In this document: one piece after another, positions 21,646 through 32,332 of the stretch
How positions within the stretch are numbered: position 1 is the first letter of the stretch
How the letters are laid out: each line of letters starts with the position of its first letter
Assembly: GCF_000149955.1 (NCBI RefSeq)
Contig: NC_030995.1
Coordinates: forward strand, 2,249,453-2,313,452
Direction: 5' to 3'
Origin: Fusarium oxysporum f. sp. lycopersici 4287
Lineage: Eukaryota; Ascomycota; Sordariomycetes; Hypocreales; Nectriaceae
DNA length: 64,000 bases
Program-made: the position numbers and the translations under genes
Notes under the pieces: generated by a model
The model's database searches: none
Seen by the model: only the letters and a program-made list of their open reading frames with translations
What the model was told of the DNA's origin: nothing

Positions 21646-22950
21646 TCACCACTCTCTAATACTGCCATCCGGACCATGAAATGTCTTGCACTGCCACGGA
21701 GCGGTCTCTTTCGCAATCCTAGCCACCATCTCCTCATCAATCTCAATTCCCAACCCATACCCCGTCGGGGCTTTAACATGACCACCTTCTAGATCAAAAA
21801 CACTTGGATCCTTGAGATACGTCAAGAGATCAATGTCTCCAGCCTCGGTATTATAGTGCATCCCCAAGCTCATCTCCAAAATGGCAAAGTTAGGTGATGA
21901 CAGCGCTACTTGAACAGATGCAGCGAATGCAACAGGGCCAAGCGGACAGTGAGGCGCAATCGCCACGTCGTAAGCTTCCGCCATCGTAGCTATGCGCTTT
22001 GTCTCTGAAATACCGCCCGCGTGAGCGATATCAGGCTGCAAAATATCCACGCTCGAATCTTCTAAAAATCGCTTGATATCCCAGCGTGTATATAAACGCT
22101 CACCGAAGGCAATAGGAATGACAGTCTGGTCAGATAACTTCTTGATAGCTTCAGGATGTTCAACCAGAATGGGCTCCTCAATGAACAAAGGCCTGTGAGG
22201 TTCAAGAGCTCGTGCGAGTTGCTTCGCCATTGCTTTATGACACCTTCCGTGGAAGTCAAGACCTGCGTCGAGGCCTAATGCCTTCACCTGTTTGAGTCGC
22301 TCGACAGTGCTGTCGAGGGCGGATGGGGAGTCGATCCAGCCTAGATCTTCGGTAGCGTTCATCTTGACGCATGTGAGACCTTGCTCAAGGCGCTTCTTTC
22401 TATAGGCTATTAGCATAGGTTGGAAATTGGAGTTGTTGTCGCTACTTACGCGGCTGTTTCGATATCTGACGGGCGATCACCGCCGATCCAGCAGTAGACC
22501 TGAACCTTGTTGCGCACTTTGCCGCCTAGGAGCTCATAAATAGGTACTTTGAGATTGCGACCTGGCAATGTTAGATAGATAATACAAGGAGCATATTTTG
22601 GCAAGTTACCTTTCAAATCCCATAACGCGATGTCGATGCCTGAGATGGCAGACATGAAGACTGGTCCGCCACGGTAGAATCCATGACGCCAGAAGGTTTG
22701 CCAGATGTTTTCGATATCGCTGCCACGTCCATTAGAACCTCTTCATTATGGCGCTCCGAGATAGCAATGCTTACTTTGCCTCTTGTCCGATGATTCGTGG
22801 GATCATCTCATCCAAACATCCTTCAACAGCAAGGTCATGCCCCTCCAATGTAGCCTCACCCCATCCATGCTGTCCATTCTCATCAACGACCTTAACCATC
22901 AGCCACCGCGGCTTGACGCGGTAATACTTAACAGAAGCGATCTTGGCCAT
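21646..22950 (-). CDS. Galactonate dehydratase-like enolase-superfamily enzyme
   Basis: Mg2+-dependent acid-sugar dehydratase that would turn an aldonate into its 2-keto-3-deoxy acid. Exons 22950-22775, 22719-22610, 22561-22450 and 22399-21646 join to 383 aa, the length of bacterial DgoD. The last acceptor must be at 22399: the alternative TAATAG acceptor 7 bp earlier breaks the frame. The N-terminal capping domain ([17 protein letters not shown]) is followed by [16 protein letters not shown] and LLGGK. DgoD landmarks are [16 protein letters not shown] with D181 and H183, FIEEP with E207, [15 protein letters not shown] and APHCPLGP. These cover the metal ligands and the catalytic His. D-galactonate is the best guess from family; another aldonate is possible. 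Confidence 0.9.
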
Positions 22951-23499
22951 CTTGATTGTTGTGATTCCTCGGCTTGCGAGAGCTGAACAGACACGAATTT
23001 CCCCGACTTTTTAACCGTCATGACTCGGCTTCCCCGCCGACAACCTCTCGGCTAACACGACATCGTCAGATGGGTTTGAACCCCCACGCGAAAAAACAGG
23101 TTCTGTGCCCCCCACGAACTAAAGAACTACGTAAATCTGGGGTAACGAGCCGCAAAATGCAGGGTTTATTCCCGTGCTCTGCCTCGGTGAACGCCGTGAT
23201 TTTTCCACCATTGTCGAAGTAGGTAGTTGGTCACATTGTCATTAGCTCCATCTGCATAAATCCTTCTCGCTCCGCGAGTCAGGGGCAGTAACCCCCTCAT
23301 CATTGCAATTTCCGGCTGGTCTACGCCGAACCTCTCCTGAAACGTCTTGCTGTCATAGCTGAAGCAATGTCTCATCCGCTGGCTCGGCCTACACAGAATA
23401 TGAACTCACCATGGGAATTTTTGTTCATGTTTGCCAATACGTAGTGATTAATTGTCAACTCAAATCTTATGGGTGAACAGTAATGCCTTCTTTTGGATC
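22951..23499 (-). promoter_or_regulatory. Promoter of the dehydratase gene with shared boxes
   Basis: CCCCCACG occurs twice, at 23081-23088 and 23109-23116 (131 and 159 bp before the ATG at 22950). TCTGGGGTAA occurs at 23136-23145 (186 bp). The first box overlaps the short palindrome GGGTTTGAACCC (23072-23083). The rest of this 550-bp gap, up to the SDR stop at 23500, shows no gene. Confidence 0.6.
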
Positions 23500-24338
23500 T
23501 TACCGTCCCATCCATCCACCATCAACAGTAACTAACTCCCCAGAAACATACAAACTTCCCCTCCCCGCCAAAAACACCGTAACTCCCTTGAAGTCCTCAG
23601 GACATCCCCATCTACCAGCCGGAATCCTCGATAAGATACTCTCAGCCCTCTTCTCATCATTGATCAGCGCCTCATTCATATCCGTAGCAACATATCCCGG
23701 CGCAATAGCATTGACATTAACACCTTGACTCGCCCACTCATTACTCAACGCCTTCGTAAGCTGTGCAATTCCACCTTTTGCTGCTGCATACGCCGGAACC
23801 GTAAGACCGCCTTGAAAGCTGACGAGGGACGCAACGTTGATGATGCTTCCGCGATGGCCGCTTGCGTCGGGCTTGCGGGTTAGCATGTAGGAGCCCAGAT
23901 CGCGGCATAAAGTCCAGACTGTTCGGAGGTTGACTTGGAGGACTTCATCCCAGTCGCTCATGGGGAATTGATGCGCTGGATGTCTTCGTTGGATTCCGGC
24001 GCAAGTTACTAGGATGCTAACGTCGTGGCCGTCGGCGAGGATGCGTTTACTGAGATTCTCGACTTGTTCTTGATTGCTTAGATCTGCGATGTACACGAAA
24101 GCTTGTCGGTCAAGCTTTTCGATGAATGTCTTCGTTTCAAGGTTCTTTTCGTCTCTCTTGACGAAGTCAGACAGTCTGGCGGGTTGCAGCTGCGCGGAAC
24201 ACTTACCTGAACCAGAATGATATCTGCACCTGCTTCTGCAAGTGATAGGGCCATAGCTTGACCGATGCCTCTCGTCCCGCCAGTAACAACAGCCTTGCGG
24301 CCCTCCAAAGAGAACAAAGATTCCAAAATGTTCGTCAT
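23500..24338 (-). CDS. KduD-like short-chain dehydrogenase
   Basis: NAD(P)-dependent SDR. Exons 24338-24207 and 24156-23500 join in phase 0 to 262 aa. A 50-bp intron with a CTGAC branch separates the cofactor motif from the rest, so a single-exon reading from 24351 has a wrong N-terminus. The cofactor loop is TGGTRGIG (19-26). S154 lies in NVAS, and the catalytic YxxxK is Y167-K171. [11 protein letters not shown] and [13 protein letters not shown] closely match bacterial KduD, 2-dehydro-3-deoxy-gluconate 5-dehydrogenase of pectin breakdown. The usual NNAG reads TCAG. A role oxidising or reducing the keto-deoxy acid made by the adjacent dehydratase is likely by context. The exact position attacked cannot be read from sequence. 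Confidence 0.9.
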
Positions 24339-25424
24339 GGTTACTACTCATTCAAAGTACTACAAGTTGAAGCCTGTAAAGTGGTAGCCGAACCCATCAA
24401 TTCTTCCCTCCTCAAATGACAGTCCACGAACTACACCCCAGATTTAGACGCCGAACCAGTGTTACATCTAACCCCATAGAACCATGAAGTCAGGAACTTG
24501 TCATCGCGTGTGACCCCCACGTCGGCCCGACTCGACTGTCGGCATTCTATCCGTGTCTAAATGATGATCATCTGCGGGGAAGATTCTGGGGTAATCCTCA
24601 CTGAATAGCATTCTGGGCAGATTCGCATGTCGGACAATAAACACGGGGGAGACAGTGGACCTGAACAGAACGTGGGGGGATTGTTTCGCGGGCGCAGGAA
24701 CGGTTTAATGCCGTCTGTCCGTCGTCGTTTTGAGGTTAGCTGATACTTTGGTCGGAGCCGCTGAGCTGCTGGGCTTGAAGCGTGGGGGTAAGCCGATTGA
24801 GATCCAACATTCCTGCTTAGCCATGCGGTATGTGAATCAGGAGCTGCACGAGGCAGAACCAAGGTGAATAATCGTCCAATCATGAGTGGTCTATTCTTGC
24901 TGATGTCTCGGTGATCCCCAATCGGTACTTGGCTCTATCGGCCGGATCATCCCATGCTGTCAAACGCGTGCATCATTTTAATACTGAGAGAAATTTAACT
25001 TTTATTCTATTGGCTTGCATTCTGACTTCATACTTCAGGTTTGGCCAGTCGAGTGCCTCAGAGCGCATCCGATTAAAGTTACAGGCGTGGTGTTCGAATT
25101 GTAGGATCATATAGTAATTACCCTATCAAGAACACGAGTGATGTACTCCGATGTAATGGGGTTTCGAGAGTAAAGCTTCAAGTGCGAGCGTGCTGCCTCT
25201 TTCTTCTCCGCGTATCTTGCAATCTTATCAGCAACTGAAGCTCTACCTCAACAACCAGGAACCACTCCGCAGCCAAAGAATCAATACCGAGAACTGTGAG
25301 ATCTTTGACTTGTCATATCTGGTACATTTATTGAAAGATGCATTTGAGAAACAGGTTTTCTTGAAATGATGCAGCTAAGAGCCGACATTGACGTCGCGAC
25401 CGTTGCCTCGACTTGTCACTTCTT
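24339..25424 (-). promoter_or_regulatory. Promoter region of the SDR gene with repeated boxes
   Basis: CCCCCACG-type boxes lie at 24514-24521, 24671-24678 and 24781-24788 (176, 333 and 443 bp before the ATG at 24338). TCTGGGGTAA is at 24585-24594 (247 bp), and a one-mismatch copy (CACCCCAGA) is near 24435. From about 24900 to the assembly gap I see no gene; small frames there are not protein-like. Confidence 0.6.
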
Positions 25425-25533
25425 NNNNNNNNNNNNNNNNNNNNNNNNNNNNNNNNNNNNNNNNNNNNNNNNNNNNNNNNNNNNNNNNNNNNNNNNNNNN
25501 NNNNNNNNNNNNNNNNNNNNNNNNNNNNNNNNN
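25425..25533. other. Assembly gap (109 N)
   Basis: A run of N, 27 bp before the left target-site duplication of a SINE-like element. The true length may differ from 109. Frames spanning it are not real genes. Confidence 1.
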
Positions 25534-25560
25534 ACCCTGTACAATCCATCTCATACAGCG

Positions 25561-25574
25561 GCCAAACATCTTGA
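25561..25574. repeat. Left target-site duplication, SINE-like copy A
   Basis: GCCAAACATCTTGA, identical to 26236-26249 on the other side of the element. The flanking bases differ on both sides, so the duplication is exactly 14 bp. Confidence 0.9.
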
Positions 25575-26235
25575 CAACTCTCCCCTGTAAAAATTCTTTC
25601 TTGGCACGCACTGTTAGTGCCGTGTTAGGAGCGGGATTTTCTGCAGGCCACGCGACCACACAAAAACTGCGGGGATGCTATCGGCTCCCCTAACAGCAGT
25701 TTTCAGAGAAGGAATTTTGGAGAGTTCGCCTTCTCTGACAACACCTTTGTCGGATCTAATGGCGGCACCTCAGAACCAGAACGCCTTAGATATCGGAGGA
25801 CGATGCCCATGGCATCGGTAGCGACATCCTCCCGATCAACGACGCCGATTGCGATGGGTTTTTCTCCTTTGAAGGCAAGCCGCACCGTCGGCCTCTGATT
25901 CCTTCCCGAGGTTTTTCCCTGCCGCCGCGACAGTCGACTACGAGCTACAACTTGGTTACTGGAGATTGTGGACTGCGTCGGCAGATGTAGTGATGCGCGA
26001 GAGAATTCTGGTCGGTGGAAAAAGTTCGACAATAGATTGCCCCCGAACCCGCTGACGGGTGACGGGCTTGAGAAATACAGCACCTTTTGTGCCATTGGTA
26101 TGCTGGATGGTGAAGGAAGCGGGGTTTCCCTGTACCTAGCTAGCTCAGCACGTCTTTTGCTCCAGTAGGAGATCTGGCTTCGTTACAGCCACCCAGACGA
26201 AAAATATACAAACAAACAAACAAACAAACAAACAA
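25575..26235 (+). mobile_element. SINE-like short retroelement, copy A
   Basis: A 661-bp insertion starting CAACTCTC and ending in a (CAAA)n tail (about 26206-26235). It is flanked by a perfect 14-bp target-site duplication. Copy B at 53733-54387, in opposite orientation, starts with the same bases, ends in a (CATA)n tail and has its own 12-bp duplication. Tail plus variable-length duplication is the mark of LINE-dependent (target-primed) retrotransposition. The shared 5' end in two independent insertions argues against random 5' truncation of a long LINE. I see no terminal inverted repeats, LTRs or clear pol III A and B boxes. Both copies have a 130-codon open frame on the antisense strand (26095-25703 here), probably incidental. 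Perfect hairpins occur in the 5' third. Confidence 0.85.
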
Positions 26236-26249
26236 GCCAAACATCTTGA
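26236..26249. repeat. Right target-site duplication, SINE-like copy A
   Basis: Second copy of GCCAAACATCTTGA, directly after the (CAAA)n tail. Confidence 0.9.
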
Positions 26250-27690
26250 TAACGAATGGGTGGTAGTCGGCAGGAACAACTAGAATAACGCCAGTGGATG
26301 GACCGAAAGAAAGAAGTTTTATGCACCATGGTAGTCTTCGATTGCGACAGTTTCTCGGGTAGACTGAGTGCCGCACACAACAACAAGCACACGCAGGACA
26401 CACATCTTCAGCTCCATCTCAAGGATTCAGGTTCGCTCGATCACCTTTTTGGATCAAAGATCGAAACTCTCTAGATCAGACAGACCAGATGATGGGTGAC
26501 TGCCCCCTATGTGACATACCTCAACAGGCCTTTCACATGCAATCAACCTGTCTCGCTACCGCCCGCTTCTGCAGGGGATAGACAATGGCAATGCCACTTA
26601 AAGCTGGGCTGAAGAGAAATGGCTCTGATAAGCCGCGATTATGCGCATCTCCCATGGCTAGAGCTGGAAGCATGAGGCTTTACAGGTGAAATCTGAGACA
26701 TGCGCCACGCCGGGTCGACAGTCAACCAGACTAAAAGCGGGTCGAAGCTCTCAGGCTCGGATCCGAATGGTCGCAGTGAACAGCAAAGAACGATCTGAGA
26801 TAACACCGCGGTCTAGATCGTGCGAGAACAATATCACAAGGGAAGACGGCTATAGCAGCTGAAGATGAGAAGCGGCTTTTGAACAGGACCCCCACGTCAA
26901 TTGCCGATGGTAAATGTCAATTGCCAGAAAGTTCGTCAGGAGCTTGATCATAGCGGCGTTTTTACGGTTTTCATGGCGTCTTCAGCGCAGTCGCACTAAT
27001 TCCGCTCAAGCGACAGGGCATGACATGGCAGTCATTCAACGTCGCATCTGTCTGTCGGAACCATTGTCAACGCTGCAATACAAGATCCAATTCTCAACAA
27101 TTCCGCGATCTATACCCAATTGCCGAACCAGATCAGATGCAAACAACCCAGATCTTCCCCCACACAAAATCTCCTTGCCATGCACATTCACTCAGGTTGA
27201 CAGTCAACCACACCGCGGTACACTTCCGGCCACATTCCCCATATCTTCTCCGCATCTTCAACCCCCACGTGCCAATAATGACGTTGATCCTCAGAGCCAA
27301 AACCACCATCCGCTAAGCTGATCTTGGCCTCGGCAATACGAACCGCCAATAATTGCACGAACAAGCAAGGTTTCGACCATGACTCGCCATTCCATGGAAA
27401 ACAGCGGCCTTGGAGAGTAACGATCGACCATGTGAAATTTCACCGCTCGTCACTGAGGATCTAACCCCGCTGCCTGTCCACAAATCCCCAGATTCTCGCT
27501 CTTCCCCAGACTTGCGTGGGGGGAGCCAAGTCCAAGACCAGCCTTTAAACTCTATGTCACACACTAACGGTCTTCCTGTCGACCGGTGAATAGCTAAAGG
27601 ATAAGAAGGCCATTGCTTCTTCTCAATTTGAGATCTGCATTCCCTCATCCATACATCACTCCCTCATTACAATTAGCGGAGTTCAACACA
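26250..27690 (+). promoter_or_regulatory. Upstream region of the MFS carrier with shared boxes
   Basis: About 1.4 kb before the ATG at 27691 with no convincing gene. CCCCCACG or its complement lies at 26889-26896, 27262-27269 and 27515-27522 (795, 422 and 169 bp from the ATG). The nearest copy falls in the same 131-176 bp window as in the three neighbouring enzyme genes. Two TCCCCAGA words also occur near 27485 and 27503. Confidence 0.55.
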
Positions 27691-29324
27691 ATGTCTACTT
27701 TCAAGGGTGACGATGCTCCCTCTCAGCAACACGCCGAAGACGTTGAGTCTCAGATCGCCAAACCGGATCTTCATCCTCAAAATGGTGATGCTGTCGCCCA
27801 GATGATCGGTGCTCAGCACATTGAAGTCACAGAAGAAGACGTACGTTCGTTCATTTTACTACGCAATATTGGTCTAACATTTCTCAGAACAAACGCCTCC
27901 GTCGAAAGACCGACAAACACGTCCTCTCCATCCTTGTCTGGGTCTACTTCCTACAAATCCTCGATAAATCCGTCCTCGGCTATGGCGCAGTATGGGGCAT
28001 GCGCGAAGACACAAACCTCAGCGGGAATGAATACTCCATGGTCTCCTCCATGGCGCCCATCGCACAACTCGTCTGGCTCCCTTTCTCTTCATGGCTGATG
28101 GTCAAGATTCCTCATCGAATTTTTATGGCTAGTCTTGTGTTTGGTTGGGGTGCTGCGCAGACGTGCATGGCGGCTTGTACTACCTACCAGGGCCTTCTTG
28201 CGACGCGTTTCTTGCTGGGCTTGTTTGAGGCTGCGTGCTTGCCGCTGTTTTCGGTCATTACGTCGCAGTGGTATAGACGTGCTGAGCAGCCGATGCGGGT
28301 TGCTTGTTGGTATGGAACTAATGGTCTTGCGAATATGTTTGCTGCTGCGCTATCCTTTGGATTGGGCCAGATTAACGGCTCACTTGCATCGTGGCGCATC
28401 CTCTTCCTCTTTGCGGGTCTCATCACCGTTATCACATCACCAGTTGTTTACTGGGCTCTCGACAACGACATTCCGTCTGCGCGCTTCTTAACCGAGCACG
28501 AGAAGCTTCAGACTATCGAACGACTTCGCGCCAATCAGACTGGTACTGGAAGTCGCAACTTCATCTGGAAGCAAGCTTTCGAGGCCCTCATTGAACCCAA
28601 GACATGGCTCTTCATCAGCATGGCTTTGTGTCTCAATGTCACTGCCGCTGTCACCAACACTTTTGGTCCTATCATCGTTGGCGGTTTCGGCTTCGATAAG
28701 GGCGTTACATCGCTTCTCAACATTCCCTTCGGCGCTGTACAACTCCTCGTCATCTTCCCCGCTTCATACCTCGCACATCGATACCGCGTCAAGTCCGTCT
28801 TCCTCATCGCCGTCATGCTTCCCGTCCTCGCAGGAGCAGTCATGCTTCACCAACTCAACCGCGATCACGTCGCTCCTCTCCTAGCAGCATACTACATGCT
28901 CGCCTTCCTCTTCGGCGGCAATCCCCTCATCGTATCGTGGATGATCTCCAACATTGCTGGTACGACCAAGAAGTCGGTCATCATGTCGCTGTACAACATT
29001 GGTGTTTCAGCAGGTAACATCATCGGACCTTTGCTCTTCAGCTCCAAGGATGCGCCGTACTACAAGCCTGGTCTTACGAAGACCATGGGTATTACTGGTG
29101 CTTTGATTGGTGTTATCCTTTTGCAGTTGGTCAATCTCATGTTCTTGAATAAGATGCAGGAGAGGAAGAGAGTCAAGAATGGTAAGCCTGCTAAGATTAG
29201 GGATTTGAGTATGGAGCATCACTATGTGGCGAATGCTCAGGATAACGATGAGGATGGTTTGGGACAGAATGCCTTCATGGATCTCACTGATTCCAAGAAC
29301 GACGAGTTCGTCTATGTCTACTGA
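27691..29324 (+). CDS. MFS anion:cation symporter (allantoate permease-like)
   Basis: Plasma-membrane carrier of the Dal5/ACS class, probably for an organic or sugar-acid anion. Exons 27691-27840 and 27888-29324 join in phase 0 to 528 aa; the 47-bp intron has a CTAAC branch site. A hydrophilic N-terminus of about 60 residues precedes 12 membrane segments. VLSILVWVYFLQILDKSVLG is TM1 with the family's LDK motif. GLFEAACLPLFSVITSQWYRRAEQ-type sequence (split here) is the loop typical of this class. SMAPIAQLVWLPFSSW and GNPLIVSWMISNIAG are further landmarks. It lies next to the dehydratase and SDR genes, shares their promoter box and converges on the sugar transporter. Substrate is inferred only. 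Confidence 0.88.
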
Positions 29325-29975
29325 GTGTTGTCGCAAGATATTTAATCAAATAGGAGTCATTAAGATAGCGCTTTGGTTGTTAATTTATTTGTTGATCAAT
29401 TCATTTTTCGCTCTATGAACCCAAAGTAATCAGCTGGTCAAGTACGCTCGATGTCGAGGTTCCCGGCAGTGCATCTTATTGTATGCGACATCTTAATTCC
29501 GTGTGCCATTACCTCTTCGCTCAGTGTATATGCCACCAGGACCAGGCCGAAACGAACGTCTACATTACAACACTTTTTCACCTTTGAGTTGCCAAATAGG
29601 TAGTCGGCTGCAATGCACGTCGCTTCAGTTGCTACGTGCGAGTTGCTTTGGCCTCATCATACCGTTCCTGGAGGCTGGCCGTGAGCAGCAATAGAATCAC
29701 GACTAAGTACTGTCAAGTCTATCTCGGCATCATAAGCTTCACCGATAGCTAGATATGCAACAAGGCATATAAACACTAGAGAAGAACAAAAACGTATTGA
29801 AGACGATAGATGTACCAAGGGTATACCATTTGACTATATACTCCATGAACCTCATGAAAGACCAATCGTGAAACCTGCTCACCAACTGACCAACGTCAAT
29901 CAAGACAAATCATTGCAGCACCAGCACCTAACTACCTAGACCCAACGTTACAGTATCGTGTACTTATAGACACAT
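29325..29975. other. Gap between convergent transporter genes
   Basis: About 650 bp between two stops. It would hold both 3' UTRs and polyadenylation signals. No gene seen. Confidence 0.5.
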
Positions 29976-32332
29976 TTAAGCGGAGTCAAAGGTCAGCTCA
30001 GCACGCTCAATGATAGGCGGGGGCTTGACGGCACTCTTCTTGCGGAGGATATGTCGTTTGAAGAAGTATGGAAGCCAAACCCTTGTCTCGTAAGAGATGA
30101 ACTGCTTGGTAGGGACAGAAAAGACCTCTGATGAATCATTAGTAAGAGTTTGACGAGACGACATTCGGGTGACTTACGGTCAAGTTCCTCAAGGGTAAGT
30201 TGCTTGGTCTCACGGACGAAGCAGAAGATCATGCCCCAAGCGATCAAGTTGAGTCCGGCATAGAAACCGACTGCACCATGTTAGTCAATGCCCAATGCAA
30301 AAAGAGGTAAGAAAAACGTACAAGCTCCGGTAGGAGTCATGGCATTGGTCATTCGAGGGAATGTGAGACCGAGGACACCAGCTGTTGACATGTTAGTGGC
30401 GGTCAATTGATGAGGTTTTGGAGACTTACCAAAGGTGTTGTTGATGCAGACAGCCCAGGCCATACCCTGCTCACGCTGGATGGTTGGGAATACTTCGGCA
30501 GAGTATTGGAAAGCAACAGGACCTTCTCCGAGGGAGTAGGCGATGGTGAAGAGGTAGACGAAGCTGATAGGTTAGTGAATGCGTCCTGATCAAATTGGCT
30601 GAGAGACTTACAGAACGACAGGTCCAATCTGGGCACCACGGCTACCGCTGTGATTGAGGAGAGATAGACCGGCGGCCAACAAGAAGACACACATGAAGGG
30701 GAAAGTCTATGAGATATTAATAAATGTGAGGGAAAATGATGGTTATTGACTTACGATAAGGCAGAGAGTTCGTCGTCCCTTGGTGTCAATGAGGAACAAA
30801 GTGGGAATAGTAGCAATGACCTGAATAGCACCGTATCCAAGAGAAGCATACAAGGCCTGGACAGCTGTGTAGCCAGCGTTTCGGAAGATAGTGGAGCTGT
30901 AGAACGAAATGACTGAGGCTGTTAGTGATTGAACCATCACAGGGAGACTGTTACTTACTGTTGATACCGCACATCTGCTGCGCAATCATGACGGTAGAAG
31001 CACCATAGTTCGCGCGCCTAATGCGAGGCACAGCAAAGCAATCCCACAAACGCTGGAAATATCCCGCACCCCTCGCAACAGTCAACTCCTCCTCATAAAT
31101 AATCCACGAGTAGTAAAAGTCCCTCGCAGCAATGATATCATGCGCTCTCAGCCTCTGCATCGATCTAAACCCCTTAGCATGCTTCCCATGCTTCATCAAC
31201 CAACGCGGCGACTCGGGGCAGAAAAAGATACCAACACCCAAAAGGAACGAGGGGATGAATGCAGAGCCGAGCTGCAGGCGCCAGGAGATGTTGCCGGTGT
31301 CTTTGACGATGACGTTGGCGCAGAAGCCGAGGAAGATGCCGACGACGACCCAGAGCTGCCAGAACATGACGAGGGCGCCGCGGACGCGGGCGGGCGCCAT
31401 CTCGGCGGAGTAGATGGGGACGGTGGCGTTTTTGGCGCCGATGCCGATGCCCATTACGAAGCGCACGGCGAAGAGCTCTTGCCATGAGTGGGTGAAGCCG
31501 GAGGCGATGGGGGTGGCGGTGAGACAGCAGGCCGTGATGAAGATTTCACCGCGACGACCGAAGTAGTGGTTCAGCGGATCAACGATGAAAGCGCCACTGT
31601 ACTCGTTAGCAACTGCTCACTCAAACTGGTTGTAGTTGATAGACTTACATCAAACCAGCAGTCAAGAAGATAATCGAGTTAACAAGTCCAACAATCCACT
31701 GATCACGAACACTGTTCTCCTCATCAAGCCCGAACTCCTGGGGAAATGACAAGTTGGCACCGTTGGAACCAGTCTGATCCCAACCCTGAGTCGCCGCGCC
31801 AATAGCACACAGAGAGATAGAGTACCAGAGCATCTTTGGTCCGTGCCATTTATGATCGCGCTCGTACTCGAGGGCCTGGCGCTCATCTTCCTTGAGCTCT
31901 TTGACCATGTTGAATTGCTCCTGGTCGCGAGCGACGAGGGCGGCGCGGGAGAAGAGTTCTGCGTGTTCGGAGAGGCCATGTGTTTCAGCAAAGACACGCG
32001 CATCGTGGGCTGCTTGTTCAGGTGTGACGCGCTACAAACATCAATGTCAGTAATTGAAAATAAATTGTATACGCCAATTGAAGTGATAGGTGAGTATCAT
32101 ATCAATTGGGTTGGGGTCATCATCGCCGAGCTTCTTGGCGATTTGACTAAGAAAGCTCGGCGATGAGCCAAGAGATCGCCAAGCGTACCTTGAGTGGATT
32201 CTCAACGATGTTCACGGCAGTCGAACCACGACGACCTGTAGCACTGGGCGGCAGATCATGGCTATGGCCAAGACCATCCTTCTCATTGTGAGACGCCTGA
32301 GGGACGTCAGGGCCCAATTCCTTGTTATCCAT
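29976..32332 (-). CDS. MFS sugar transporter
   Basis: Twelve-helix sugar or polyol porter of 618 aa. Nine exons: 32332-32189, 32031-31649, 31596-30959, 30912-30755, 30706-30612, 30563-30430, 30381-30322, 30270-30178 and 30127-29976, all in frame. Landmarks include [92 protein letters not shown] and ELDQVFSVPT. The N-terminus is long and hydrophilic, about 140 residues before TM1. Intron 1 is 157 bp, three times longer than the other seven (46-52 bp), and carries strong inverted repeats beside its donor. None of the shared CCCCCACG boxes was seen in its near upstream. Substrate unknown; the general look is of the inositol/polyol-type subgroup. Confidence 0.9.
32120..32183 (-). repeat. Interleaved inverted repeats in intron 1 of the sugar transporter
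   Basis: TCATCGCCGAGCTT (32120-32133) is the perfect reverse complement of 32153-32166. CTTGGCGAT (32134-32142) is the perfect reverse complement of 32175-32183. The four arms interleave (a b a' b'), a pseudoknot topology. Alternatively each half can fold alone through ATCGCC/GGCGAT. On the transcript the structure begins 5 nt after the splice donor. Confidence 0.75.

Noticed and set aside
22407..22449. 43-bp version of intron 3 in the dehydratase (acceptor TAATAG)
   Set aside because: It breaks the reading frame; the acceptor 7 bp further keeps frame and gives a 50-bp intron.
23072..23088. tRNA T-arm-like GGGTTTGAACCC
   Set aside because: No acceptor stem, D-arm or anticodon arm can be built around it; it is a short palindrome touching the promoter box.
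25703..26095. 130-codon reading frame on the minus strand, repeated at 53868-54260
   Set aside because: It lies antisense inside the SINE-like element in both copies, ignores the element's 5' end and tail, and has no recognisable domain. Its openness in both copies is explained by their high similarity.
31140..31487. 115-codon plus-strand frame opposite the sugar transporter
   Set aside because: It is an antisense shadow of a GC-rich exon with clear transporter motifs on the other strand.
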